Origin: Devosia sp. 67-54
GTDB lineage: Bacteria > Pseudomonadota > Alphaproteobacteria > Rhizobiales > Devosiaceae
Assembly: GCF_001899075.1 (NCBI RefSeq)
Contig: NZ_MKVA01000011.1
Coordinates: forward strand, 744,001 to 808,000
Length of the DNA stretch: 64,000 nucleotides
Direction: 5' to 3'
Below, piece after piece: positions 28,112 through 37,983 of this stretch (the first letter of the stretch is position 1; the number at the start of each line of letters is the position of its first letter). The notes beneath the pieces are model-generated. The model did no database searches and was not told the origin of the DNA. It saw only the letters and a program-made list of their open reading frames with translations. Both the position numbers and the translations under genes were made by a program.

Positions 28112-28729
28112 CTTCGCCTTCAGCGGCAGCCCGAGCCCGATCAGGTCCTTGCGCAGCGTGGCGGCGTCCCGGAAGTGGAGGGCGTGCATGCCGAATTTGC
28201 GGGCGGCGACGACGTTGGGCTCGCTGTCGTCGATGAACACGCATTCCCCCGGGGCCAGCGAATAGCGCTCGCAGAACACGCGGAAAATGCGCGGATCGGG
28301 CTTCACCAGATGCTCGAGCCCGCTCACCACCACGCCGTCGAATTTCTCGAGGAACGGCCACTCGCCGAGGCAGCTCACCCATTTCTCCCACGAGAAATTG
28401 GTGATGGCGAAGGTCGGGATGTCCTGCGCGATGAATTCGTCGTGGATCGCGATGGTGCCGTCGATGAAGGCGCCGCAGGTTTCCTTCCACCTGAGGTCGA
28501 ACGCCTGGATCTCGCGCCAGTATTTCGGAAAGCGCGTGATCAGCCGCGCCACCCCCTCCGAGAAGATGTCGCCGGCGTCGAATTCGAGGTTCCAGCTCGG
28601 CGTGCAGATGGTGTCGTGGAACCATTGCGCTTCCTCTTCGGTGTCGAAGAGCTTGCGGAACAGCCACATCGGATTCCATTCGACGAACACGCCGCCGAGG
28701 TCGAAAACGGGAATCAGCGTGTCGGTCAT
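28109..28729 (-). CDS. HAD-family hydrolase (subfamily IA)
   Basis: A 206-aa phosphatase-like protein. Motif I is FDLGGVFVEW, with the nucleophile Asp followed by L-G-G rather than DxD as in many subfamily IA members. Motif II is AITNFS, motif III lysine is in LVKPDPRIF, and motif IV is CVFIDDSEPNVVAA. Substrate unknown; relatives act on small phosphorylated metabolites or haloacids. Start ATG 28729. The stop lies 35 bases before hicB, inside one half of the direct repeat. Confidence 0.88.
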   Translation of the reverse strand: MTDTLIPVFDLGGVFVEWNPMWLFRKLFDTEEEAQWFHDTICTPSWNLEFDAGDIFSEGVARLITRFPKYWREIQAFDLRWKETCGAFIDGTIAIHDEFIAQDIPTFAITNFSWEKWVSCLGEWPFLEKFDGVVVSGLEHLVKPDPRIFRVFCERYSLAPGECVFIDDSEPNVVAARKFGMHALHFRDAATLRKDLIGLGLPLKAK

Positions 28730-28823
28730 GGGCCACCCTCGGCGCGGAAAAGTGCCGATGGCTATAAAGGGTTTGGGGGAAACGGCAACGGCTTTTCGGC
28801 CCGCCGCCGTGGCCGTTCTGCGG

Positions 28824-29474
28824 CTAGCTGCCGGAGGTGCACGCCGTGGTGGACAGGCTCGTGTCCTCCAGATTGATCACTCCCGTCGCCCCGAAGCGCG
28901 GGATGAAATAGTTGGTGTGCGCCAGGTTGAACGTGGTCGTGAACACCTGCCCGAACAGCGGCCTGTAGGTGTAGCTCGACTCCGCCACCACCAGGCAGCC
29001 GCCGCGGGCGATGACGTCGGTGGTCGAGCTGGTGTCGAGCGGCGCATAGGGCTTCCCGACCGTCCGCGCCACCGCGCCCGTGCCGCTGGTCTTGCTCCAC
29101 AGTACCTTGGTGGTGCCGTCGGTCTTGACGAAGATCAGCGACACCACCTGCTTGAGCGCGTTTGTCTTGAAGGGCGACAGGATGTCGGGGCTGGTGATGT
29201 CGTTGGGCGACAGGATATTGGGGCCCGCGGCGAAATAGGTGGTCAGCGCCGCGGTCGGAATCTTGCCGTCGGTGGGGTCCCATTGCGAGACCAGATCGCC
29301 CAGCGTCGCCGAGACCGAGTTGATGCGCTTGTCGGCCATGAACAGCACGCTGGCTTCCATCGAGCCGAAATACAGCGCCAGGAGGAACGGCGTGATCAGC
29401 GCGAACTCCACCGCCGCCACACCATCCTCGCTGCGTTTGAACCGCGACAGCAAAGTCCTGAGCCAGATCCGCAT
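28824..29474 (-). CDS. TadE/TadG-family pilus assembly protein (pseudopilin-like)
   Basis: A 216-aa protein with the hallmark N-terminus: a short basic cytoplasmic part, then RSEDGVAAVEFALITPFLLALYF (about 14-36), where a conserved Glu sits at the start of a single transmembrane helix. The rest is exported and has two cysteines near the end. TadE/TadG proteins are minor pseudopilins or anchors of the Flp pilus. The ATG overlaps the stop of the upstream tadE-like gene by one base, so the two are coupled. Confidence 0.88.
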   Translation of the reverse strand: MRIWLRTLLSRFKRSEDGVAAVEFALITPFLLALYFGSMEASVLFMADKRINSVSATLGDLVSQWDPTDGKIPTAALTTYFAAGPNILSPNDITSPDILSPFKTNALKQVVSLIFVKTDGTTKVLWSKTSGTGAVARTVGKPYAPLDTSSTTDVIARGGCLVVAESSYTYRPLFGQVFTTTFNLAHTNYFIPRFGATGVINLEDTSLSTTACTSGS

Positions 29475-30067
29475 CAGAAGGGCTCGTTCCGGAACACCCG
29501 CACCGCGCTCAACAGGCGGTAATTGTCGGGCTGGTTCTTGAGGTTGAAGTAGGGCAGCACCACGATCAGCGGGTAGCGGTAATAGGCCGAAACCTGCATC
29601 ACGTTGCGGCGTTTCCCCGGATCGAAGCTCTGCGTCATCGTCCAGGTGCAGGTCGCGGAATCGCAGCTTTGCACGACAGGGGGCGAGCTGCCGGTGCTGA
29701 AGTCGGGCAGCACCTCGGATTTGAGCTGGATCTGCGAGCAGTCCACCAGGTTGAACGTCGCGTCGCACAGCACGCTGCGGAAATCGTCGAGCGAGTAGCC
29801 CTGGGCCTGGCCGGTGCGGATGCGGCGGCTGGCGTCTTCCAGCGCGCTGTCGAACACCTGGCTGGTGAGGAACAGGATCGCCGTCTGGATGATGGCGAGG
29901 ATGATGGTGAAGAACGGGATCGCGAGGATGCCGAACTCGATCACCGTCACGCCGCGTTCGTCGCGCGCAAAGGCCCGCAGTGCGTGAAGCACGACGGCGG
30001 ACGGCCTTGTCTTGGAGAGTGCGCGCAGCAGCATCGGACCGGGCGAAAATGGCGACCGTCCGAGCAT
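29474..30067 (-). CDS. TadE-family pilus assembly protein
   Basis: A 197-aa protein with the same architecture: DERGVTVIEFGILAIPFFTIILAIIQTAILF at about 36-66 (RGvtviEF plus transmembrane helix), followed by a periplasmic domain with four cysteines. It is probably processed like TadE and works with its downstream partner in Tad pilus biogenesis. No ribosome site is clear for ATG 30067 or the internal ATG at 30034; the longer form is given. A GGTTAACC box lies about 63 bases upstream. Confidence 0.85.
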   Translation of the reverse strand: MLGRSPFSPGPMLLRALSKTRPSAVVLHALRAFARDERGVTVIEFGILAIPFFTIILAIIQTAILFLTSQVFDSALEDASRRIRTGQAQGYSLDDFRSVLCDATFNLVDCSQIQLKSEVLPDFSTGSSPPVVQSCDSATCTWTMTQSFDPGKRRNVMQVSAYYRYPLIVVLPYFNLKNQPDNYRLLSAVRVFRNEPF

Positions 30068-30129
30068 AGCGGCCGCAATGCTAATCGGAGGTTAGGGGGG
30101 CCCGATGGATTTGCCGCGACTTACGACGC

Positions 30130-30137
30130 GGTTAACC
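30130..30137. promoter_or_regulatory. GGTTAACC box upstream of the tadE-like gene
   Basis: A palindromic GGTTAACC followed by aaacc, in the gap between the orphan secretin-N gene stop and the tadE start. It contains the TTAACC half of the alphaproteobacterial CtrA site. It is one of a set around the tad genes. Confidence 0.4.
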
Positions 30138-30145
30138 AAACCCTA

Positions 30146-30598
30146 TTATTTGCCCGCCGATTGCTGCAGCAGCGTCGAGGAGGCATAGGCGCTGCCCGCG
30201 AACGCCGCATCGTCGCCCAGCGTGATCGTCGGCTGGCAGACCGGGTCGCAGGCGAGCGTGGTACGCGCCTGGCCGTTGTAGACGGTGATGGTGTCGGCGG
30301 TCGCCTGCACCACCGACACCATGGTGTCGGCCACCGGATTGCCGGCGCTGTCGAGCACGATGAGGTTGGTCGAGCCGTAGCTCTTGCCGGTCAGCACCAG
30401 CGTCTGCGGATCCTGGATGGTGACGTCGGCGACGCCGGGGTTGCCGATGATCACCGTCGCCGCCGGGGCGCTGATCCTGAGGATGCGCGCCATGTTGACC
30501 TTGACGCTGATCGGCTCGTTGGTCGCCGCCAGGGCGACGACGGGAGCCGTCATCAGCAGGGCGGTCGCAAGGGCGGCAAGGTTACGCAGCAGCGGCAT
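30146..30598 (-). CDS. Exported secretin-N-domain (CpaC-like N-terminal) pilus protein
   Basis: A 150-aa periplasmic protein with a signal peptide ending ALA (about residue 24). The mature part repeats the N-terminal domain of CpaC-type secretins: ISVKVNMARILRISAPAATVIIGNPGVADVTI with TLVLTGKSYGSTNLIVLD. The equivalent stretch in the CpaC encoded here is STIIDLPTSAGEVI with DTNILFLDGAGNN. There is no secretin barrel. It may cap, pilot or line the outer-membrane ring. Starts at ATG 30598 or GTG 30625 (preceded by GGGGGGAA) are both possible. It is the first of three minus-strand genes facing away from flp. Confidence 0.82.
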   Translation of the reverse strand: MPLLRNLAALATALLMTAPVVALAATNEPISVKVNMARILRISAPAATVIIGNPGVADVTIQDPQTLVLTGKSYGSTNLIVLDSAGNPVADTMVSVVQATADTITVYNGQARTTLACDPVCQPTITLGDDAAFAGSAYASSTLLQQSAGK

Positions 30599-30770
30599 GG
30601 GGGCACCGGGGAACTTGATACTCACGCCAAGCAGTTTCCCCCCGAATGGTGAATATTTGACAAACGTCCCGCGTCCCGTGAGCTTTGCAATCTACTTGGG
30701 TGCATAAGAACATCGACAGGAACTTGCAGTTCCCGCAAGTCGTCGCATTGCTGCCTTGGGAGTTAACTCT

Positions 30771-30778
30771 CTTTCAAT
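30771..30778. promoter_or_regulatory. AGTTAACT box upstream of flp
   Basis: A palindromic AGTTAACT about 87 bases before the pilin start, within the 266-base divergent region (30599-30864). A short inverted repeat, ACTTGC (30722-30727) and GCAAGT (30735-30740), is also there. It is a candidate CtrA-type half-site. Nothing else was recognised in this region. Confidence 0.35.
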
Positions 30779-30864
30779 CGCTTGGTTCTACCTTGCCGCC
30801 ACGTTCGATGCCAACGCGTCGAATGCGCTGCAAAAGCAAAGATGACGTGTGCAAGGAGCCTGGA

Positions 30865-31053
30865 ATGAACACTATCGCTCGTTTTGCGAACGATGAATCC
30901 GGTGCGACCGCGATTGAGTATGGCCTGATTGCCGCGCTCATCGCCGTTGGCATCATCGCCGCCGCCACCACCCTCGGCGGCAGCCTGTCGAACCTGTTTA
31001 CCCGCATCGCCGGCAATCTCGACGCGGCCACGACCACGGCCCCGAAGACCTGA
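30865..31053 (+). CDS. flp: Flp-family type IVb pilin
   Basis: The 62-aa major pilin of a Tad system. The prepilin peptidase site is SG/ATAIEY: cleavage after Gly13 leaves Glu at +5 and Tyr at +6, the Flp signature. It is followed by a hydrophobic helix GLIAALIAVGIIAAATTLGG. The mature pilin is about 49 residues. GCAAGGAG lies about 8 bases before ATG 30865. A terminator hairpin follows at 31076, so flp is probably made in excess as its own transcript, with read-through to cpaA. Confidence 0.93.
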   Translation: MNTIARFANDESGATAIEYGLIAALIAVGIIAAATTLGGSLSNLFTRIAGNLDAATTTAPKT

Positions 31054-31075
31054 TCGGCTGGTCTATATCGACGGG

Positions 31076-31100
31076 CAAAGGGGGCCGTGCGCCCCCTTTG
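31076..31100 (+). terminator. Rho-independent terminator after flp
   Basis: CAAAGGGGGC (31076-31085) pairs perfectly with GCCCCCTTTG (31091-31100) around a CGTGC loop, and is followed by tcgttttt. It lies 23 bases after the pilin stop. Confidence 0.85.
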
Positions 31101-31116
31101 TCGTTTTTGCGCTTTG

Positions 31117-31122
31117 TTAACC
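31117..31122. promoter_or_regulatory. GTTAACC box upstream of cpaA
   Basis: TTAACC (within tttGTTAACCacg) lies between the flp terminator and cpaA, 44 bases before the cpaA start. It is part of the TTAACC set around this cluster. Confidence 0.35.
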
Positions 31123-31165
31123 ACGCGCGCCGCACATTGGCGTCACCGCCAATGCCGGACGCCCC

Positions 31166-31669
31166 ATGCCCGCCACGCTCGCGCTGTTCGTGTTTCCGGT
31201 CCTGATGGCCTATGCCGCCTCGTCGGACCTGCTGACGATGAAGATCGCCAATTGGCTGGTGCTGCTGCTGACCGCGGCCTATTTCGTCCTCGCGCTCCTC
31301 GCCGGCCTGCCGCTCGAGCAGATCGGCACCAGCGTCGCCGCGGCGGCCATCGTCTTTGCCATCGCCTTCGCCTTCTTCGCCTTCGGCTGGATCGGCGGCG
31401 GCGACGCCAAGCTCGTCTCGGCGACCACGCTGTGGATCGGCTTTGGGCTGATGCTGCAATATCTGGTCTATGCGGCCCTGCTCGGCGGCGGCCTGACGCT
31501 GCTGATCCTGGCGCTGCGCCGCTATCCGCTGCCGCCGCCCCTGGCCGGAACGCCATGGATCGACCGGTTGCACGATCCGAAGTCCGGCGTGCCCTATGGC
31601 ATCACCCTGGCGATCGCGGCGCTGCTCGTCTATCCGGAAACCGGCATCTTCCTGCGCTTCATCGGCTGA
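31166..31669 (+). CDS. cpaA: Prepilin peptidase CpaA/TadV (A24 family)
   Basis: A 167-aa aspartic membrane peptidase that processes the Flp pilin and TadE-type proteins. The two catalytic aspartates are visible: Asp21 in AASSDLLTMKI and Asp80 in GWIGGGDAKL (GxGD motif). About six hydrophobic segments are seen. The short form lacks the N-methyltransferase domain of PilD, as is normal for TadV. It has its own upstream box and follows the flp terminator. Confidence 0.94.
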   Translation: MPATLALFVFPVLMAYAASSDLLTMKIANWLVLLLTAAYFVLALLAGLPLEQIGTSVAAAAIVFAIAFAFFAFGWIGGGDAKLVSATTLWIGFGLMLQYLVYAALLGGGLTLLILALRRYPLPPPLAGTPWIDRLHDPKSGVPYGITLAIAALLVYPETGIFLRFIG

Positions 31670-31698
31670 TCTTTCGGCCTTCGACTGGAACAAGGTTC

Positions 31699-31730
31699 GG
31701 TTAACCGTAAATGCAAAGCATCGGTTAACC
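31699..31730. promoter_or_regulatory. Paired GGTTAACC boxes upstream of cpaB
   Basis: Two identical GGTTAACC octamers at 31699-31706 and 31723-31730, with starts 24 bases apart (about two helical turns), 79-110 bases before the cpaB start. Both contain TTAACC, and the second reads TTAACCA, close to the CtrA half-site TTAACCAT. Confidence 0.45.
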
Positions 31731-31808
31731 AAACTTTGACCCTTTGAGCGGCAATATCGGCCGTCCTGTTCTGGGCGCCTTCGGTCGTGAGTTGAGTGGA
31801 GTCTGCCG

Positions 31809-32726
31809 ATGAGAGTCTCGCGTATCGTGCTGTTGCTGGTTGCGCTGCTCGCTGGCGGCCTCGCTGCATTCCTGGCGATCGGCAATTTCGAATCGCCGCC
31901 GCCCGAAGCGCCCGCCGTGCAGGTGGCGCAGGTGGCGCACGACCAGGTGCTGATCGCCAAGACCAATATCGGCCTCGGCGAGCGGCTCGGGCCGAGCAAC
32001 CTCGCCTGGCAGGACTGGCCGCAGAACACGCTGCAGCCCGGCTACATCACCGCCTCGGCGAGGCCCGACGCCATCGACAAGATGAAGGACAGCGTCGCCC
32101 GCTTCGAGCTGTTCAAGGGCGAGCCGGTGCTGCCCGCCAAGCTGGTGACCTCCGACCAGGGCTATCTGTCGGCCGTGCTCGACAAGGGCAAGCGCGGCGT
32201 CTCCATCTCGGTGTCGGCCGATTCCGCCTCGGGCGGCTTCATCGTTCCCAACGACCATGTCGACGTCATCCTGACCCGCAACTCCTCCGGGGGCGAGACG
32301 TCCGAAACGCTGCTCTCCAACGTGCGCGTGCTCGCCATCAACACCCGCCTGGGCGAGACCGGCAAGACCGGATCGGCCGACGACGGCAGCAGCGACGACA
32401 ACGGCCAGGGTCCCAAATCGCAGGTCTTCGCCAACTCCGCCATCGCCACGCTGGAGCTCGATCCGGTGCAGGCCGAAACCATCATCAATGCGACGTCGGT
32501 CGGCCGGCTGTCGCTGGCGCTGCGCTCGATCGTCGATTTCGCGCAGGCCAATGACGACGACGCCCAGCTCAAGCGCAACGCGCCGATCCGCATCATCCGC
32601 TACGGCCAGGACACCAGCGTCATGACCGGCCAGGCCGCCGCCGGCGGCGGCAGCGACGCCAGCGTCAATCCGGCAAGCTTCAAAGCGCCGAGCGTCAGCG
32701 TCGGCACCCAGGTCACACCAGAATGA
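31809..32726 (+). CDS. cpaB: Flp pilus assembly protein CpaB/RcpC
   Basis: A 305-aa periplasmic protein anchored by an N-terminal helix (RIVLLLVALLAGGLAAFLAI, about 5-24). An SAF/clip domain follows (VLIAKTNIGLGERLGPSNLAWQDWP, about 47-71), then the RcpC domain with GVSISVSADSASGGFIVPNDHVDVILTR split over about 135-165. It works with the secretin CpaC. A disordered Asp/Ser/Gly insert at about 190-205 (SADDGSSDDNGQG) is typical. Its stop overlaps an upstream candidate cpaC start. Confidence 0.93.
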   Translation: MRVSRIVLLLVALLAGGLAAFLAIGNFESPPPEAPAVQVAQVAHDQVLIAKTNIGLGERLGPSNLAWQDWPQNTLQPGYITASARPDAIDKMKDSVARFELFKGEPVLPAKLVTSDQGYLSAVLDKGKRGVSISVSADSASGGFIVPNDHVDVILTRNSSGGETSETLLSNVRVLAINTRLGETGKTGSADDGSSDDNGQGPKSQVFANSAIATLELDPVQAETIINATSVGRLSLALRSIVDFAQANDDDAQLKRNAPIRIIRYGQDTSVMTGQAAAGGGSDASVNPASFKAPSVSVGTQVTPE

Positions 32727-32740
32727 GGCGCGAGGTCGAC

Positions 32741-34162
32741 ATGACGAGCGTTCGCAAGATGAACCGTGCCCGACTGGTTTCGCCGCGCCGACTGCTGCTT
32801 GCGGTGGTCGCCGCCGGGCTGTGCCTGGCGCCCGTCGCGGCCTGGGCGCAGCAGATCAAGTCGAGCCCGACCTATATCCGGGTCGCCGACTATCCGGCCG
32901 GGGTGCGCCAGCAATTGGTGCTCGACGTCAACAAGTCGACGATCATCGACCTGCCGACCAGCGCCGGCGAGGTCATCGCCAGCCAGCCCGCGGTCGCCGC
33001 GGTGGTGATGCGCACCAAGACCCGCGCCATCGTGCAGGCGGTCGCCGGCGGCGACACCAACATCCTTTTCCTCGACGGCGCCGGCAACAATATCGCGACC
33101 TTCGACGTCAAGGTGGTGCAGCCGCGCTCCGACGTCGGCAACGCCCTCGAAGCGGCCATCGCCCGCAACCTGCCGGGCTCGCACATCCGCGTCGAATCCG
33201 TGACCCTGGGCGGTACCAACCGCGTGGTGCTGTCGGGCAGCGCGCTGTCGCAGGACGATGTCGACAAGGCCAAGCTCATCGCCGTGCAGTTCGCCGGCGG
33301 CGCCGACAACGTCGCCAGCATCGTCAACGTCGCCGGCAACCAGCAGGTCATGCTGAAGGTGACCGTGGCCGAAGTCGATCGCACCGCCATCAAGCAGCTC
33401 GGCCTCGACCTCAACGTCACCGCCTCGGGCGGCCTCATCACCGGCCTCGTCAACACCCCCAACGCCAGCCTCGGCGATGTGTCGGGCGGCTCGCCGATCA
33501 GCACCGTCACGGCCGGCGCCAATATCGGGCCGCTGTCGATCAGCGCCACGCTCAAGGCGCTGGCCCGCCGCAATGCCCTGCGCACCCTGGCCGAGCCGAC
33601 GCTGACCGCCTTCTCCGGCCAGCCGGCGGAGTTCCTGGTGGGCGGCGAAGTGCCCTACACCACCTCGGACGGCAACGGCCACGTCATCACCGCCTTCAAG
33701 GAATACGGCGTGAAGCTCAACTTCACCCCGACCGTGAAGTCCAACGGCAATATCGGGCTGATCGTCGACACCAACGTCTCCGAGCCCGCCGGCGGCGGCG
33801 CCGTCACCGAGCGTGGCGCCAAGACCACGGTCGAGATCCCGGCCGGCTGCACGCTCGCCATCGGCGGCCTGCTGCAGGAGAACGAAAAGCATGAGCTGTC
33901 GCAGATGCCCGGCCTCGGCGACATCCCGATCCTGGGGGCGCTGTTCCGCTCGCGCGACTACGTGCACCAACAGACCGAGCTCGTGATCATGGTGACGCCG
34001 GTGATGGCCGAGTTCGGCCGGCCCCAGCTGCCCACCGACAATTATGCGATCGCCGGCGACGCCGAGGCCATCTTCCTCGGCCACCTCGAGAAGCAATATG
34101 GCGTCGGCAACAATGGCATGCGCGGCAGCTACCAGGGATCGGTCGGATTTATCCTCGACTGA
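32741..34162 (+). CDS. cpaC: Outer-membrane secretin CpaC/RcpA
   Basis: The 473-aa secretin of the Tad pilus. A signal peptide ends AWAQ at about 36-37, then comes the pilus-secretin N-domain (TIIDLPTSAGEVI), a BON/secretin linker, and the C-terminal secretin barrel with the family core VPYTTSDGNG / GVKLNFTPTV and the end signature QMPGLGDIPILGALFRSRDY. ATG 32741 is chosen for GAGG at 32732-32735; ATG 32723 overlapping the cpaB stop is an alternative. CpaD, which normally follows, is absent: cpaE starts 37 bases downstream. Confidence 0.94.
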   Translation: MTSVRKMNRARLVSPRRLLLAVVAAGLCLAPVAAWAQQIKSSPTYIRVADYPAGVRQQLVLDVNKSTIIDLPTSAGEVIASQPAVAAVVMRTKTRAIVQAVAGGDTNILFLDGAGNNIATFDVKVVQPRSDVGNALEAAIARNLPGSHIRVESVTLGGTNRVVLSGSALSQDDVDKAKLIAVQFAGGADNVASIVNVAGNQQVMLKVTVAEVDRTAIKQLGLDLNVTASGGLITGLVNTPNASLGDVSGGSPISTVTAGANIGPLSISATLKALARRNALRTLAEPTLTAFSGQPAEFLVGGEVPYTTSDGNGHVITAFKEYGVKLNFTPTVKSNGNIGLIVDTNVSEPAGGGAVTERGAKTTVEIPAGCTLAIGGLLQENEKHELSQMPGLGDIPILGALFRSRDYVHQQTELVIMVTPVMAEFGRPQLPTDNYAIAGDAEAIFLGHLEKQYGVGNNGMRGSYQGSVGFILD

Positions 34163-34199
34163 TCATTGGACGGTAACCGTTGCGATGGAGAGTTAGAGC

Positions 34200-35477
34200 A
34201 TGAGCTTCCTCACGCCGAACAAGGACAGCAAGCCGGCCGAGGAGCCGGCGGCTGAAGTCGCGACCGGTGCGCGGCTGCTGCCGCGGATCACCATCCAGGC
34301 CTTCTGCGAGCACTCGCAGACCGCCGAGCTGGTCGAATCGGCCGTGCACGACCGGCGCATGTCGAAGGTCGCCCTCACCACGCACAATGGCGGGCTCGAA
34401 GGCGCCATCGAAAGCTACAAGTCGAACCCGACGCCCAACCTCATCATCATCGAGACCTCGCTGCCCACCGAGGAAATCCCCGGCGCGCTCGACCGCCTCG
34501 CCGAAGTCTGCGACGCGGCGACCCGGCTGATCGTGCTCGGCCACGTCAACGACGTGCTGCTGTATCGCGAGCTGATCCGCTCCGGCGTCTCCGAATATCT
34601 GGTGCTGCCCACCAGCGCCCAGACCATCGTCAACGCCATCTCCGACCTGTTCGCGGCGGAAGGCGCGGCGCCCATCGGCCGCACCATCGGCTTCATCGCC
34701 GCCAAGGGCGGCGCCGGCGCCTCGACCGTGGCGCACAACGTCGCCTGGGCCATCAGCCAGCATCTGCGCCAGGACGTGCTGATCCTCGACATGGATTTGC
34801 CGTTCGGCACCGCCGGCCTCAACTTCAACCAGGACCCGCCGCACGGCATCGCCGACGCGCTGGGCGCCTCCGGCAAGGTCGACCCCACCATGCTCGACCG
34901 GCTGATGAGCAAGGCCGCCAACCACATCAACCTGCTCACCGCCCCGGCCATGCTCGACAAGACCTTCGACTATGGCGAGCGCGACTTCGAGCAGGTGCTG
35001 GAACTGGCGCAGAAGACGACGCCGGTGGTCATCCTCGACATCCCGCACGCCTGGACCGCCTGGGTGCGCCACACGCTGGCGACCGTCGACGAGATCGTCA
35101 TCGTCGCCGAGCCCGATCTCGCCAACCTGCGCAACGCCAAGAACCTTGCCGATACCGTCAAGGCGCTGCGGCCGAGCGAGGCCGAGCCGCTGCTGGTCAT
35201 CAACAAGCTCGGCGTCGCCAAGCGCCCCGAGATCGCCCCCAAGGAATTCGCCACCTCGGTCGAGTGCAAGCTGCTCGGCCAGATCGGCTTCGATCCGGCG
35301 ACCTTCGGCACCGCCGCCAACAACGGCCAGATGCTGGCCGAGGTGGCGGCCAACAACCGCGCCAACGACATCTTCCGCATGATCGGCATGCACGTCACCG
35401 GCCGCTCGACGCCGGAGACGGCGGGCAAGGGCGGCAGCCTCAAGCTCTCTTCGTTCCTGAAGCTCAAGAAGGCCTGA
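34200..35477 (+). CDS. cpaE: Pilus assembly ATPase CpaE/TadZ
   Basis: A 425-aa MinD/ParA-like protein that localises the Tad machinery to the pole. Residues about 25-150 form a receiver-like domain. Residues about 160-420 are the ATPase with a deviant Walker A, AAKGGAGAST (first Lys at about 169), and ILDMDLPFGTAGLNF. GGAGAG precedes ATG 34200. It lies directly behind cpaC and one base before cpaF, in an unbroken cpaB-C-E-F-tadB-C operon. Confidence 0.94.
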   Translation: MSFLTPNKDSKPAEEPAAEVATGARLLPRITIQAFCEHSQTAELVESAVHDRRMSKVALTTHNGGLEGAIESYKSNPTPNLIIIETSLPTEEIPGALDRLAEVCDAATRLIVLGHVNDVLLYRELIRSGVSEYLVLPTSAQTIVNAISDLFAAEGAAPIGRTIGFIAAKGGAGASTVAHNVAWAISQHLRQDVLILDMDLPFGTAGLNFNQDPPHGIADALGASGKVDPTMLDRLMSKAANHINLLTAPAMLDKTFDYGERDFEQVLELAQKTTPVVILDIPHAWTAWVRHTLATVDEIVIVAEPDLANLRNAKNLADTVKALRPSEAEPLLVINKLGVAKRPEIAPKEFATSVECKLLGQIGFDPATFGTAANNGQMLAEVAANNRANDIFRMIGMHVTGRSTPETAGKGGSLKLSSFLKLKKA

Positions 35478-35478
35478 G

Positions 35479-36984
<1,506 letters not shown>

Positions 36985-36991
36985 GTCCGCG

Positions 36992-37969
36992 ATGAACCCG
37001 CTGGTCTATATCGTTCTGGGAATGGTGGGTCTGGGCGCCCTGGTGATGGCCTTCGTGCCCTCGCTGCTGGGCTCGAGCCGGGCCGACAAGCGCATGAAGG
37101 CGCTGCAGGGCGATATCCAGGCCAACCGCCGCGAGACCAGCGCCGCCCGCAGCCGCGACGAGCGCCGCAAGCAGATCGCCCAGACGCTGCGCCAGCAGAA
37201 CGAGACGCTCGGCAAGGCCAAGAGGCACGTCCCGCTGCAGGACCAGCTCTACCAGGCCGGCATGAAGATCAAGGCGCGCGACTGGATCCGCAATGTGATC
37301 ATCGCCGGCGCCGTCGTCACCCTGCTGTGCTGGTTCCTGCAGGTGCCGCTGTATCTGTGCCCGGTGTTCGGCATCGCCGCGGGCTATCTCGGCGGCCGCG
37401 TCTGGCTCGGCCACAAGCGCAAGCGCCACCAGAACGCCTATCTCGACGAGCTGCCCAACGCCGTCGAGGCCATCGTGCGCGGCGTGAAGTCCGGCCTGCC
37501 GCTCAACGATTCCATGCGGCTCGTCGCCAAGGAGGCCAAGGAGCCGATCAAGTCGGAGTTCCAGCGCGTGCTCGACCAGCAGGCGCTCGGCAAATCCACC
37601 ACCGAGGCGGTGCAGATGCTGTTCGACCGCATGCCGCTGCCCGAGGTGAACTTCTTCGTCGTCGTCATCACCGTGCAGCAGCAGGCCGGCGGCAACCTCA
37701 GCGAAGCGCTGGGCAATCTGAGCCGCGTGCTGCGCAACCGCAAGAAGATGAAGCAGAAGATCAAGGCCATGTCGTCCGAGGCCAAGGCCTCCGCCGGCAT
37801 CATCGGCTCGCTGCCCTTCATCGTCGGCATCCTGGTGACGCTCACCACCCCGGCCTACATGGTGCCGCTGTTCAGCACCACCACCGGCCAGATCTGGCTC
37901 GGCATCGCCGCCGTGCTGATGGGCATCGGCGTGTTCATGATGAACCGCATGATCCAGTTCGACTTCTAG
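36992..37969 (+). CDS. tadB: Tad pilus inner-membrane platform protein TadB
   Basis: A 325-aa T2SSF-family membrane protein. It has an N-terminal helix (LVYIVLGMVGLGALVMAFVP), a pair of helices at about 95-135, the cytoplasmic T2SSF domain (LDELPNAVEAIVRGVKSGLP then the QQQAGGNLSEALGNLSRVLR motif) and two C-terminal helices. It forms the platform with TadC for CpaF. It begins 7 bases after cpaF. Confidence 0.94.
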   Translation: MNPLVYIVLGMVGLGALVMAFVPSLLGSSRADKRMKALQGDIQANRRETSAARSRDERRKQIAQTLRQQNETLGKAKRHVPLQDQLYQAGMKIKARDWIRNVIIAGAVVTLLCWFLQVPLYLCPVFGIAAGYLGGRVWLGHKRKRHQNAYLDELPNAVEAIVRGVKSGLPLNDSMRLVAKEAKEPIKSEFQRVLDQQALGKSTTEAVQMLFDRMPLPEVNFFVVVITVQQQAGGNLSEALGNLSRVLRNRKKMKQKIKAMSSEAKASAGIIGSLPFIVGILVTLTTPAYMVPLFSTTTGQIWLGIAAVLMGIGVFMMNRMIQFDF

Positions 37970-37983
37970 GCGAGGGACCCGGC

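Noticed and set aside
27831-28736. A 301-codon minus-strand frame containing HicB at its end
   Set aside because: The first 221 codons are an out-of-frame shadow of the HAD hydrolase; only the last 80 codons are HicB.
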